Assembly (NCBI GenBank): GCA_947034885.2
Contig: OX344751.2
Location: 46,529,082-46,593,081 of the forward strand
Length of the DNA stretch: 64,000 nucleotides
Origin: Thuidium tamariscinum
Lineage: Eukaryota > Streptophyta > Bryopsida > Hypnales > Thuidiaceae
Direction of reading: 5' to 3'
Each line of letters opens with the position of its first letter. The first letter of the stretch is position 1. The notes under the pieces are model-generated. The model saw only the letters and a list, made by a program, of their open reading frames with translations. It was not told the DNA's origin and ran no database searches. The position numbers and the translations under genes were made by a program. Shown here one piece after another: positions 46,827 through 57,874 of the stretch.

Positions 46827-47300
46827 TCCTATGCACCTTGAGTATACCACACACATGAGAGGGGTGGATGTGGTGGATCAACTTAGAGCCTCATACTCTT
46901 ACCAAACTAGGTCACACAAGTGGTGGCACCGAGTTTTCTACTTCCTTTTGGACACGACGGTGGTCAATATATATGTCATCTATTTGGAGACCTTGCGTCA
47001 AAGTCGTCATCCGAAGAAACCGATTACTCACTTGCAATTCAAGGCTGACTTGTATGATGCTCTCACACAAAATTGGCGTGGCTGAAGAACTAATGTGGAT
47101 GAAGAAGAAGACCCATGCCCTCACATGCCAACTTCCAGCCGTTTGAGGCGTCCATGCCTATTGTATGGGGACACAAAGTGTAGCTTCTACTACCGTAGAT
47201 GCAACCGTGTGTTCTCATGCTTGAACCGTGGATGTTTTGAAGAATATTACTATGGGCACTGGAAGGCTAGAATGCAATACGGAACTACCGCCCACGAAGA
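46827..47300 (+). pseudogene. piggyBac transposase, C-terminal part
   Basis: Begins in the transposase frame right after the MITE (YTTHMRGVDVVDQLRASYS), including the third catalytic Asp (codon 46867-46869), then KWWHRVFYFLLDTTVVNIYV. An in-frame TGA at 47083-47085 interrupts. The same frame then gives a Cys-rich end (CLLYG...CSFYYRRCNRVFSC...CFEEYY) like the C-terminal zinc-binding domain of piggyBac transposases. The stop falls between the two domains. All three catalytic Asp residues of the DDD triad therefore survive in separate fragments. Confidence 0.8.
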
Positions 47301-47311
47301 CCATAAGGTGA

Positions 47312-47580
47312 TTTGCTATGTTGTAGACTTAGTTCCTCACCTTCTCTATTGTTTCCCCTACCCTTCTCTAAGTTTGTTTTGGGCCCCAAGAAATCTATTG
47401 CCTTCCCATTTTTTTTGCTATGTTGTAGAATCATTTCCTCACCTTCTCTATAATTTTCCTACCCCTCTCTAAGTTGTTTTGGTGCTTCTTCTAAATCTAT
47501 TGCATTCCCATTTTTTTTTGCTATGTTGGAGAGTCATTTCCTCACCCTCTCTCGATTTTTTTCCTATCCCTTCTACAAGT
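47312..47580. repeat. ~102-bp tandem repeat, 2.6 copies
   Basis: tttgctatgttg recurs at 47312, 47415 and 47517, each followed by a pyrimidine-rich tract with cctcaccYtctct. It directly follows the Cys-rich end of the piggyBac transposase and is probably part of the element's 3' region. Confidence 0.7.
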
Positions 47581-47749
47581 TTACTATAGAACTTTATATA
47601 TGTGTTTTATGACATTTTATTTTTTTTAGAAAAATCTTCTGTGCTAGTAATGTTAATTTTGTTAAAGGATTGTATGTCAAAATATTCCCTAAGACTTACT
47701 CAAATTTCATTTTGTAGTGATTCCAATCTAAGGACTATGGGTGCTAAAA

Positions 47750-48110
47750 TGAGTCCCTGGAGCATGAGAGTCCCTGGAGCGTGAAGAAGTTGGGCTGGCC
47801 TAGAGGAATATGGCATGATAGTGGGTGGGTGCTCCGCCCACTAGAACCGACATCCCCCCACACTCAACCTTTCCACCTGCCCCCACTAGGCCAGGTAAAT
47901 GGACTGGTAAAAAGATTGACCAGCCCAGCTCCTCAACTGTTGGTTGGTCAACTCTGGCGGGGAAGCTCCCCAACCGGGCCAGCTTCCTTGCCGGGGGCCA
48001 ACCGTTGGCAGATTGGCAACCTTGGCAAGGCAGCTCCCCTGCCAGGCCGACTGTTGCTGCCTGTGGGAGGGGTCCAATATAAGGGGCCAGGCTAGGGTGA
48101 TAGTATTTTT
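47750..48110. other. GC-rich island of unknown origin inside the piggyBac element
   Basis: Starts with a short direct repeat (gagtccctggagcRtga). GC-rich code-like DNA follows, with repeated GGCAGATTGGCAACC/CCTTGGCAAGG and AGCTCCCC words. Open frames on both strands show Pro/Gly-rich composition and no domain. Possibly a foreign fragment; not assigned. Confidence 0.35.
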
Positions 48111-48790
48111 GAATAGGATATATTTTTGTTGTTAGAATTAGTAAGAATGGACTCACGATGTGCACTCTGAAGTCGAGCATTTGGGAGGTGCCCAAAGACC
48201 TGAAACACACATAGAAGGCTGTGGCTAAATTTGTGATGCCAAATTTTGAGATTTTCAAATTGTGCATAGATAACAATTCCTAATGATGAAGTATGCATAC
48301 ATCATTGCCTCCACTGTTCAAATTTTTGATCCAAACTCTTTAAAAGTTCCAATTCGACAATGGAAAAATGCTAGTGTATATTACTTTTTTGAAACCTATG
48401 CCTACAATCATGTTATTTTTCTAATGTTCTAAGAATATAATGACTTTCAAATTTTTTGAGCATGCTCCTAACTTGTATGGTCAATGCAATCTGAAGTGTT
48501 ACAATGAAATTGGAATAGTATAGATGAGGAATTTGGCATTCTAAGTGCAGTTGCATGGGATTTTTACAGTGAGAAAAAAATAAATTCCAACTTAGAACTA
48601 TTAGATCTCACTTAATTCAAAGAATTAGAAGTTGAAAATTGGTAGGTGTCTTCACAATGAAGACAAGTTCAAGATTTTACGGTTAGTGGTCCAAAAAAAT
48701 TTGTTGATTCTTGTCCACTCTTCACATTCCACAAACACCCCTATTTTGACTACTTTTTCCAAAACCGCTTCCAAAACCTTTAGGGGTTAA

Positions 48791-49937
48791 GTAGCATTTG
48801 TTTTTTTGTATATTCAACCCAAATATGGGATCTTGGTCTATCCTTGTATGAGAGTGACTAGAAGGAATTCTAAATTTTTTTTACCATATCAATTACAAGA
48901 TATAAACATTTGAAATGAAGAAAATGAGTTTTTTTGCTCATAGCTTAACTAGAATATAAGGATTAGAATACTCTTAAATTTAAAAAAAATTAACTATAGA
49001 TTTTTAATTCAGGTTCTTTAATTTTATATTGAGACATTTGACTTATTCGTAAGGTACACTAAACCAGGGTTTAAACCCATGAGTTTTGTGAAAAAGCCGG
49101 TTGAGTTAAAAAAGTTGAAATAAAAGTGGGTATGAAACTTATTTTTCCATCAAAATGGTGCCTAAAAAAGTTTGGTCCCCACTTTTGAAGTCATATGACA
49201 TAAGTATCTTGCAAAAAAGTTTGACGCTTCAACTATAGTTGCCTTCTCAACTTCAAAAAAAGTCATGCCCAAAGTGGGGGGGACTTTACAAATAACTCAA
49301 TTGAGTCAAGATCTTTAGAATTAAAAGAAAAGTAGAAGATAAAATAAAAATACACTAATCACAATGGTAAGATTGTTTTAGAAAGAAAACTAAATCATTT
49401 GTGACTTCAATTTGTTTGAAAAATAATTCAGATTGAGTTTACAAATGGATTCAATATATTATATTCTTAAGAACTTCCTGCAATTCCTAGTATAATAAGA
49501 ACCTTTGTAACTTTCACATTCCTTATCTAAATAGAATGATTTAAGTTTTTTTATATAGACAAACAAAATTATATTTCATACCTACAAGACCTTTTCTTTG
49601 ATGAAAACTTGTGAAAATTGATCTTAAGAATCAAATATGCTAGTATAATTTTTTTTGCTTCCAATAATCACTCGCAAAACAAAACAAGACACTTCCTAAT
49701 TTCATATCACTAATCTAAATTGAATGAATTAAAGCTTTCCATGCACAATAGAATCTTTCTAAAGCAACACTCCTCGTATTCTATATAATACCAATGTTTT
49801 TTTTTTCTGTGCATTAAGTTTCAAAATAAAACAACAACATCATTTAGAAATAATCTTAGTAACTATACTTTTTAAAATAATCAATATCTGTACAACATGT
49901 GAGATTGATTGCCCAGTTCAAGCTTAGACTATATACA
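48791..49937. other. AT-rich non-coding interval
   Basis: No gene, RNA or element that I can support. Confidence 0.35.
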
Positions 49938-50221
49938 CATTAGAAGAAATCTGAGGCCTCCAAAGGGCCGCTTCGGGGCTGTTCCCCGAAATTGTTCTCT
50001 AACTACTGGCTGTTGTCAGGGCGGCATTTACCCAAAAAAAAAATTTAAAAAAAAATTGGGGGTCCTGAAATATGAAAAAAAGCCCAAAAAAATTTCAAAA
50101 ATAAATAAATAATGACGTGGTACTCTCTCGACCACCTCGGATTTCAGTTCACGCGGCAGAAACTACGTTCCTATAATCTGGGAACCCACAGTCTTCTAAT
50201 GCCCTTATATTTCTTCTAATG
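49938..50221. mobile_element. ~284-bp MITE, second copy of the CATTAG family
   Basis: The left end CATTAGAAGAAATCTGAGGC and the complement of the right end (CATTAGAAGAAATATAAGGG) are inverted repeats. It is the same orientation as 13144-13436, with the shared interior words given there. Confidence 0.65.
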
Positions 50222-50266
50222 AATGTCATTTATGCAATGACCCTCTCTAATGTAATAACCTCTCTA

Positions 50267-51245
50267 GGGTGATTGCAAGAAACATCTATCCTATTTTGTA
50301 TCACACGTTGCATGATGATATCTTTTTTGGTCATAACTTTTGTGTTTTGGCTCCAAATGATTCAAGATTTCACTATAAGAAACGCTTGTCTTTAGTGACA
50401 AGCTCTAATTTTTTATAACGTATTTTAGGTGATGTCAATGTTGACAATCCAAAAATTTATGCCAACAAAAATGTTCAATGTAACATCAATGTTAACATAA
50501 AGACATTGGACTATCAAACATTGATGTTATATTTGACATTTTTCTTGACATAAAATTTTTTAGTAGTCAACATTGACATCACCTAAAATACGTCATAAAA
50601 AATTAGAGCTTGTCACTAAAGACAAGGGTTTCTTATAGTGTTTATAGTAAAGGTACTCATGACTATAATACATCTAGCCTAATTTCTTTTGTAATTTTCA
50701 AAAATAATTTACTATTCAAAAATAGACCCCAATTATAGTACTATTCAATGCCCCAAAAAACAAATTTTAAGTTGAAATTTGGAGAATATGGTCTTAAAAG
50801 AGACTTGTAGCTAATGGCCAAAGGATTTTAAGAAATAATTAATTTCATGTGGTGTAGAGGTCTACAAAGTTAGTGTCTTTTTGCTTGCATTTTGAAATAT
50901 ATTAAATATCATTTTGGTATTTTTTTTGGTGAATGATCATCTCTATAGAATTGAACTTACAAATAGATAATTTTTATTTATTGTATTAAATTTTTTTTAC
51001 TATTTTAAACTAATTTAGACATCCAAATACCTATTTTCTTGAGATTTGGCACTTTTCTAGTTCTCCTACTTAGAAAAATTTTCTATAAATTTCCTCTGGT
51101 GGTTACCTTTTTCTTAAAGGTGTATACATTATTCACATTTTTCTAATTTTGAAAAATTAGTTTTCTAATTTTAAAGTACTACCCAGAAAATCATGAGTAT
51201 TTTTAAAAATAGAACAAAATTGATAGATGTTTCTTGCAATCATCC
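50267..51245 (+). mobile_element. 4-bp-TSD MITE, subfamily III (copy J), with nested CACTA MITE
   Basis: 979 bp including a 270-bp insert and its 3-bp duplication, about 706 bp without. TCTA flanks both ends (50263-50266 and 51246-51249). Ends are GGGTGATTGCAAGAAACAT and TTTCTTGCAATCATCC. Core word tctagttctcctacttag present. Confidence 0.85.
50371..50640. mobile_element. CACTA-type foldback MITE nested in copy J
   Basis: Ends CACTATAAGAAACGCTTGTC and the complement of CACTATAAGAAACCCTTGTC. The arms are inverted copies for over 100 bp, including agtgacaagctctaattttt. TTT flanks both sides. Copies H and I of the host MITE show the empty site (tcaagatttctag). Confidence 0.85.
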
Positions 51246-51249
51246 TCTA

Positions 51250-51793
51250 ATGTAATAAAACTTCAACTTGGTCTAGCCCTATTAAGACTATTCCTACCAA
51301 GGGCTTCCTATAACTCTATTCAAATGAATTTCATTTAGATAAGGAAGAAAAAAAAAATCTAGTATGTTATATCCTAAAAGTTTAGGGTGGGGGGTGGGGG
51401 TCCACTCCCTATTTGGAATTTGAATAAAGAATTCAATTTCTAAGGCCCTATACTTTCTTTCATTCCTCCAATATGATGTGCTCTTCCTTGATTTGTAGTA
51501 AAACTAGTCCTTTGCTGTTGTTAATACTCTTACAATTACATATTGACTTCTAACTACCTATTTTTTGCAAAATAGTTGAATAAACAGGAAAACAATGATA
51601 GAAACTTGCATTCTCCATCACCATCTTCGGTCCACTTCATCCCCATGGAGATAGGGATAGGAAAATGGATTCGTAGGAATGTTCTAAGAATATGCCCACC
51701 AGTTGGTTCCCTATTCCTGTCCCTATTATGAAACTTCAATTAGAAGGACAAAGATAGAGAAGCTCTTCCCAACTCATCTGCCTTTAAGGGCAA
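51250..51793. other. Non-coding interval
   Basis: No gene. A segment near 51657-51705 resembles 52194-52240 (ggataggaaa, attctaag). The relation is weak. Confidence 0.35.
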
Positions 51794-51918
51794 AACACCC
51801 ATTCCTGTCCATGTATCCATTCCCATTCATATGTAGCAGGGGTGCACATTTTTCGTTAAAAAATGTGCACCCCTGCTACATATGAATATGAATGGATACA
51901 TGGACGGGAATGGGTGTT
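51794..51918. repeat. 125-bp hairpin
   Basis: Arms of about 60 bp, 51794-51853 and 51859-51918, are inverted copies with few mismatches. They include AACACCCATTCC at the base and TGTAGCAGGGGTGCACATTT near a loop at ttcgttaa. It could be a tiny foldback element or a small-RNA precursor. No target duplication seen. Confidence 0.65.
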
Positions 51919-52404
51919 CCTACCTTAATCAATCCCTCTTGGTATATATAGTCAACAACTTTTTCTAATGTCCTTCCACTAAATTATTTTTATAGACTAT
52001 TTTGGTCAGTACAATCAACATTTGGAGAGAAAAGCTCTCACTTTGTGGTGAAAGGGGATGCAAGTTTCAAAAATTCAGTTCCTTATTTAGCAGCTACTGT
52101 AGTTTGGAAGATTGGAGATCCCTCTCCCTAAAATTATAGAGATGATGCACCTTGATAGGAGGGGATTCCTCCCTATCCAAATGAAATTCATCTGGATAGG
52201 CATAGGAAATTCAACTCATAGGGATATTCTAAGTTGCTACCTTTAGCAAGGTTTCTCCCATCCTGTAGATCCTGTATACACACGGATACCAGAGTGGACT
52301 GCCAACAAAGTGAGCGTTCAAGTAAACGGCCTTGTCTAAAGGAAAACCACCTTAAACTATACTTGTCCCCACTAGTAGACTCTTGCCTCATCCAATTGCA
52401 TCTA

Positions 52405-52676
52405 AGGTAGGTACACCCAAAAGCGCCAGTTTCTCTACTGTGCCTAGTTCCTGTTATTATGTTGTTCAAATTTTTTTACAGTCTTGTTGGTGAGTGAAAG
52501 CATGTTCCAACGCACCAAAGAACAGTGGATTTGGATACCGTATGCAAAAGTTATTAACAGTCAAAGTGTGTTTCTGAAAGCGCCATCTACAGTCTGGGTA
52601 CATGACTGATTTTGAAAATCTATGCACGTTGTACAGAGCGCTTTAAGGTCAGGTGCCATTTTGGGTGTACCTACCT
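52405..52676. mobile_element. ~272-bp MITE with TA flanks
   Basis: The left end AGGTAGGTACACCCAAAA and the right end (the same read inward) are exact inverted repeats of 18 bp. TA flanks both. A third partial copy of the terminus lies at about 52792-52806 (tttgggtgcaccta). TA duplication suggests Tc1/mariner type, but TIRs here are short. Confidence 0.5.
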
Positions 52677-52678
52677 TA

Positions 52679-53040
52679 TAGACTTTAGTGAATGTATTTG
52701 CAAAATGCTTGACTCTAATTTGTTGATGCATTCAAAGGACACATACCAAAATTTGATTGTTTCATTGTTGATTTTAGGAAGGTTCAAATTTGGGTGCACC
52801 TACATGACAATTTTAGTGGTTTAGGAAGCCAACACTTTGAAAAATCATTAACATTGCAAACAACATCCAAAAAATTTATTTTTATTTTTATTTTTATTTT
52901 CAATTTTCTTGATTTTCACTCACCAATACTAAGAGAATAATATTCTTAAAAAAACAATGCTGAATTCCTTATTTGGATGGTTTCCACTGCAGCACGGCAT
53001 CGCATTTCTGCTTTCTCTCCTAAGTCCTAACTTACGTCAT
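52679..53040. other. Interval before the second gene island
   Basis: Contains a TTTTTA tandem near 52873-52900. GC content rises from about 52970. A TTACGTCA (bZIP/CRE-like) site lies at 53032-53039. No frame supported. Confidence 0.35.
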
Positions 53041-53566
53041 GTCCGAGCATCCTCCTCGGGATGGATGAATTCCGACCACGGAACGAATGCGGACGTTCAT
53101 CCGCCAGCAGCGTGCTTTCAGGGGCCAAAGCCAGAGAGAGAGAGACACTCACAGAAAGAGACTGTCGTCAGGAGAACGTCGATGCAGCTGATGAGTGCGC
53201 ATCCCAGGCATCTGTCTGTTTTCTGCTCGTCGCCATCTTCACCATCCTCGCCATCCTCGCCCGCGCTTGCTGGCCACAGCCATCGCTCATCGCACCTCGC
53301 TCTGGCGCTGCTCGTCTTGGCGTAGTCCTTTTCGGGATGCGTTTTGGATTTGAATTGCGCCTCGTGGCTTGATTGGAGGGGTCGCTTGGCGTTTGTCGGG
53401 TCGGCTTGCTTCATGTTGGCCTTTCGGAGCGTTGGCGTGCGGCGGAGGATGCGGTGGAAGGTGGCGTGAAGCATCGGCGGTGGCCTGGCGACATCGGGAT
53501 TCGGAATTGTGGGCGGGGAGACGCGCGCAGGGGTTAGGGTTAGGGGCGGGGCCGGGTTCGATCGAG

Positions 53567-53623
53567 ATGTACCCTGCCCGGGTGGGAATTGGGATGTGTT
53601 TCGGTGGAGGCGGCGGCAATTGA
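53567..53623 (+). promoter_or_regulatory. Upstream open reading frame in the RanBPM-like leader
   Basis: ATG at 53567 and a second in-frame ATG at 53594 open an 18-codon frame ending at TGA 53621-53623, 97 bp before the main ATG and out of frame with it. If the transcript includes this region it could lower translation of the main protein. Transcription start is not known. Confidence 0.35.
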
Positions 53624-53720
53624 CGGAGTGAGGCATTGGACGGCATTGGGAAGGAGACCATCGCTCGACACGGGTAAGCTGGCGTCGTCTCCCGAGTCTT
53701 CGGCGTCGCCGACGTCGCCG

Positions 53721-55124
53721 ATGAGGGGGAAGTTGAGTCCGTTCGAGAAGCCGGCGCGGAGTCGTTCCAGTGTGATGTTTCGGGCGGCCCCGGATGAGGA
53801 AGACGACGTGGAGGAGGAGCCGACGCATTTGAACACGAATACTTGCAGCTCGTATCTGGTGGTGTCCACGGACAAGCTGACGGCGCGCTACAATGGCGAT
53901 AGTCGCCACGGCAACGACGTGGGCGCCATCCAGGCGAACCGGCCTGCGCCGTGCCGGCGGCTGCTCTACTACTTCGAGATGACGGTCAAGGACCGCGGGC
54001 AGAAGGGGTGCACCACCATAGGGTTCACGGATGAGTATTTCAAGAATTCGCGGCAGCCGGGGTGGGAGGTGAACAGTTATGGCTACCACGGCGACGACGG
54101 CAAGCTGTACCATGGGCAGGGGCGGGGCGAGCCCTACGCGCAGGGTTTTACCACGGGCGACACGGTGGGCGCCGGCATCAATTACGCCGCGCAGGAGATC
54201 TTCTTCACGCGCAACGGCAAGATTCTGCCGGGCATCTACAAGGACGTGAAGGCGCTGCTGTATCCGACGATCGGTCTGCACAGCCCCAACGAGAAAGTGG
54301 AGGTCAATTTTGGACAGCGCAAGTTCATGTTCGATGTGGAGACGATGGTGTTAGAAGAGCGGGGTCGCAGGCAACGTGCGGTGGAGGATTTGCAGCTTCC
54401 CCCTGCGGCCAGTCATAGCATTGTGCGGGCCTTTCTACTCCACTATGGGTACAATGATACTCTGACTGCATTCGATGCCGCGTGTGGGGCTGCAAACGCG
54501 GACGGCAGCGTGGATTCCGTCCCATTCCTTCCCAAGCAGGAAGCGAATGGCGCGATGGCGTCGTGCGACAATGATGACATGTACGCATTGGAGCAACGGA
54601 ATCTGTTGCGGCGGTTGATCCGGGAGGGCAATGTGGATCGCGTCATCACCAGCCTTCAGGAATGGTATCCACAGGTGAAGGAGGACCCGTTCTCTACCGT
54701 CACGTTTCTCCTGCACTGCCAGAAATTCATCGAATTGGTGAGGACAGGGCAAGTGGAGGACGCGGTGACTCTCGCGCGCAAGAAGCTGGCATCGTTTTTC
54801 GGGAAGTGCCGAGACCAGGACCTTCTGCTACACGATTGTTTAGCATTACTGGCTTACGAGCGCCCGCAAGATTCTCCGATTGCTTATCTTCTGCAGTTTG
54901 CTCAGCGCGAGGTGGTGGCCGATGCAGTGAATGCTTTTGTGTTGGGCACCAATCCCTCCATTCCGGTCGCGAGTAAGAACGGTAAACCTCCTCAATCTGC
55001 TTTGGAAAAGCTCCTCCGACAGCTGACCGCTTGCCATGTCGAGAAGCGGTTCTTGAACGGGGGCCAAGGTGAGGTGTTCCGATTGCATCGCATATTGCAG
55101 GGCGGCAAAGACGGGGGTTGGTAG
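53721..55124 (+). CDS. RanBPM-like SPRY/LisH/CTLH/CRA protein, CTLH/GID ubiquitin-ligase scaffold
   Basis: 467 residues in one exon. Domains in order: SPRY at residues 45-204 (RRLLYYFEMTVKDRGQKGCTT, GWEVNSYGYHGDDGKLYHG, VGAGINYAAQEIFFTRNG); LisH at 230-262 (SIVRAFLLHYGYNDTLTAFD); CTLH at 288-344 (LLRRLIREGNVDRVITSLQEWY, FLLHCQKFIELVRTGQVEDAV); CRA at about 341-441 (ALLAYERPQDSPIAYLL). This order is that of RanBP9/10 and yeast Gid1/Vid30, scaffolds of the CTLH/GID E3 ubiquitin ligase in cytosol and nucleus. The frame is open from a TAG at 53541, but the first in-frame ATG is at 53721; conserved-looking Ser/Pro-rich code upstream means a non-ATG or spliced start is possible. GC-rich codon use contrasts with the region. 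The lack of introns is notable; large antisense frames here are shadows. Confidence 0.9.
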   Translation: MRGKLSPFEKPARSRSSVMFRAAPDEEDDVEEEPTHLNTNTCSSYLVVSTDKLTARYNGDSRHGNDVGAIQANRPAPCRRLLYYFEMTVKDRGQKGCTTIGFTDEYFKNSRQPGWEVNSYGYHGDDGKLYHGQGRGEPYAQGFTTGDTVGAGINYAAQEIFFTRNGKILPGIYKDVKALLYPTIGLHSPNEKVEVNFGQRKFMFDVETMVLEERGRRQRAVEDLQLPPAASHSIVRAFLLHYGYNDTLTAFDAACGAANADGSVDSVPFLPKQEANGAMASCDNDDMYALEQRNLLRRLIREGNVDRVITSLQEWYPQVKEDPFSTVTFLLHCQKFIELVRTGQVEDAVTLARKKLASFFGKCRDQDLLLHDCLALLAYERPQDSPIAYLLQFAQREVVADAVNAFVLGTNPSIPVASKNGKPPQSALEKLLRQLTACHVEKRFLNGGQGEVFRLHRILQGGKDGGW

Positions 55125-57870
55125 CGTGGAGAACACTCAGATTGCCTGTTGCCTGTGTCCGTCTCTCAGAAATCCACTGTGTGCAATTCGTAGTGGGGCT
55201 GCAGAGGTGAGGGTAGCACGGCCTGTAGATAGCATCGAGGTGATCTAGACAGGGAGCACCATTTAATCTCTCAATTGATAAGATTCTCAGGTTGAATCCC
55301 TTGGAAGTCGGAATTGACTGTCCTCGGAACCCTAAATCACTACTCGCCGTATATCACTCGCAAGCGTGAAGTGAATACTGCGGCGTTTGATTGAACCGCA
55401 CTGTATGCACTGGCATTGTCTCCTGAACTGCTCTAGACGGACTGCACTCACTCCTAGTAGCGTTGTAACCTCCGCCGTGTCTCCGTCAAGTTATTAGGGT
55501 TAGCGGTCGTGGAGCTTACTCGCTCACGCCTCGTGTCTGGTGGACTGCGGACTTACTTCAGGAACTCTGGACACTAAGATCTTAGTGCTTGTTACCCCCG
55601 AATGCATCGTTCGTTTGTCGTTCCATCTTTCCTCCAATTGAGCTGCAGAACTTTTGGTGTTGCTTTTTTTGTGACCCGGATATCAGTAATCGGGATAACC
55701 TCTCCGCTGGAATAGGGCGTTTTGGTGGACTGTTTTTAAACCTACAGTTCGTATCTTCCCATACGATCCAAGGTCGTCAGACATTAGGTTTTTGATTTTT
55801 TGAGGGATTGACCCAGGCGTGACTTCTCTGAACGGTCGTACATCCAGTATTTTGGGTTTGTGGTGGGCTATGTTGAATGTCCCAGGTGGGCAAGCTGTTG
55901 TAGAACGGCTTGCATCCGAGCTTTGCATTTGGAGTGTGTGCTTTGGGAGATTTTATGGTGCTGTGGTTGATTTTACAAACGTGTACCATGGGAGGGTCTG
56001 ATACGTAACATCCGTGTGTGTTCTGTAATTGCGTCCACGACATGAACCATTTGGGTATTGCAGACTGTGCTCATAGCCTCTCGCTCTTCTCAGAGAGTTC
56101 ACTACAGTACTGTTTTATGACGTTAGTAGGGTGCTGTTGAAGTTCATAGGTCCGGCTTTACATGTCCTATAGCTCTCCTGTTGGTGCAAATTTAGAGTGA
56201 ACATGAACGACATGGTGCATGGTCCAGTGGTACAGCAAAGTTTTTCGGCGATATTTCACGTCGTCCGTAGCATTCATGGAGCAAATAGGTTTGTCATCAG
56301 GAAGATGCCACTCAATGTGCATTCACTATAGAATGAGCTTTTTGAAGATTTTGCACATGAGATGATATTGCATGAGCTTGAAGTGGATAAAATGAGCATA
56401 TTATGGACAGTTTATTGGAGTTTTGCGGGGGACTCGAGTCTTTCCAGCTACGGTGGGCAATAGACTTTCAATTTTCGTAATAGATTCAATCGAGTACTGC
56501 GGATATGACTTCTGCTTTTTCTGGGGGAGGGGCTGTGGACTCTTTTCAATCGTAATGGGTAGATTGCTCCCAATATAAGGTAGGAGGTCCATAAATTGAC
56601 CATCTACGGGCTGGATCTGAATTTTGGCGCTGGAACTGAATTTTGGGCAGGTGAAACATCTTGAAGTGTTTTTCAGTAAATTTTCCTTGAAAGACAAGTG
56701 GAATAGGCATCTAATTCAAGTTTTATATTTTTTTTAGAGCTTTATGGAATTATTCACAAGTTTTTGAAGTTGAAAGAAGTATTCATATGTGGTCATAGAA
56801 AATGACCACCTCCTAAAATGTGTAGATTTGATACATTGAAGAAAGCAAAATGTAAATTTGAATCATGTTTGCTTTTAATGCCTTGTCAAAGCTTGAGCAT
56901 CGTATCTTACATGACATTCATTTTTGTGTTGCTCAAAGAATGTCATATTAATAGCTCTTGCAATTGCTCTCACAAGAGAACATTTGAAGAATTTGATTAG
57001 TGCCTATGGAGTAAATTGCTAAATCTAATCTCAATAGGGTGTTTTCCCTTTCTTTTTTAGAAGAAGTTCCTATGCATAAGGAGTAATTTAAATATATCAT
57101 ATCTAGAACCATAGAAAGAAAATGTGATGCATTTCATACCATTTGTGCTCACAAAACGTAGAAGGCAAATTATGATATCATACCAATTGTACTGACAACA
57201 CATAAAAGACAAATTATGATATTGTTTGGAGCATATGCAATGTTGTTGTTTTTTGGTAAAAAAAATGCCACTTTACACTTGTTGGTGGGGCTTAATGAAA
57301 AGACAATGGGAACTTTTTTCAAAAAATGATTCCCTACTTGCTAATGTGGTAGTTGAAGCAAACAAAAAGTAGCCAAGTTGGCACTTGTCCTAACTTGGCT
57401 TTAGGGATTCCTTGCAACGTTAATCTCCTTCTCACTCCCACATCTACAATTTTAAATGCCAATTTTTTTATTCCTCTACTCCTTGCTTTGGACATGACAA
57501 TGATGTTGGCGTAATTTTTGTGATTTGGCATTGATCCACACTTCTTTATCGCCTACAAAGTGGTCTCAACCTCTCTTTATTTTGTCAATTGCACCTTCAT
57601 TTCTCGGTAGATTTTCATATTCTTGCTCCTTTAGAAGCTATGAATCCCACTAGGGTCTTAGGACTTGTAGGGTGTACGTTGCAAGTTAGTTGTAGTCTAC
57701 CTCTTGCAAATTCAATGTTAGTTGTTAGTTTTGCTTGTTAGTGGATGTAATTTTGTTGCAATGGCAATTTGCATTGTCATGCACATTGCCTTGTTAGCAT
57801 ACACTTAAAATTGCAAAAATTGCAAAGAAGGTGTTGTTTTGGTCATGACAATCCTTTGTCTTTTATTATG
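55125..57870. other. 3' flank of the RanBPM-like gene, then non-coding DNA
   Basis: Unique, moderately GC-rich sequence to about 56600 probably includes the 3' untranslated region. No poly(A) signal stands out. Beyond it the DNA turns AT-rich. The small frames at 55589-55795, 56401-56697 and 57334-57531 have no domain and are not called. Confidence 0.4.
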
Positions 57871-57874
57871 GTGT

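Larger units (their letters stand above)
21852..48786 (+). mobile_element. piggyBac element, ~27 kb with nested insertions
   Basis: The left end is TTAA (21848-21851) followed by CCCCTAAAGGACCAAA. The right end, read inward from TTAA at 48787-48790, is CCCCTAAAGGTTTTGG; both then carry an AGCG and a TTTTGGAAA word. TTAA duplication with C-rich ends defines piggyBac. A broken piggyBac transposase lies between them in the expected direction. After subtracting the retrotransposon (26310-44976) and the MITE at 46094-46826, the element is about 7.5 kb. Pairing the two ends over 27 kb is inference: the transposase pieces are certain, the exact borders less so. Confidence 0.65.

Noticed and set aside
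53118-54281. 387-codon antisense open frame across the RanBPM-like gene
   Set aside because: It is Arg/Pro/His-rich with no domain, as expected from the opposite strand of GC-rich code. The sense strand encodes four clear domains.
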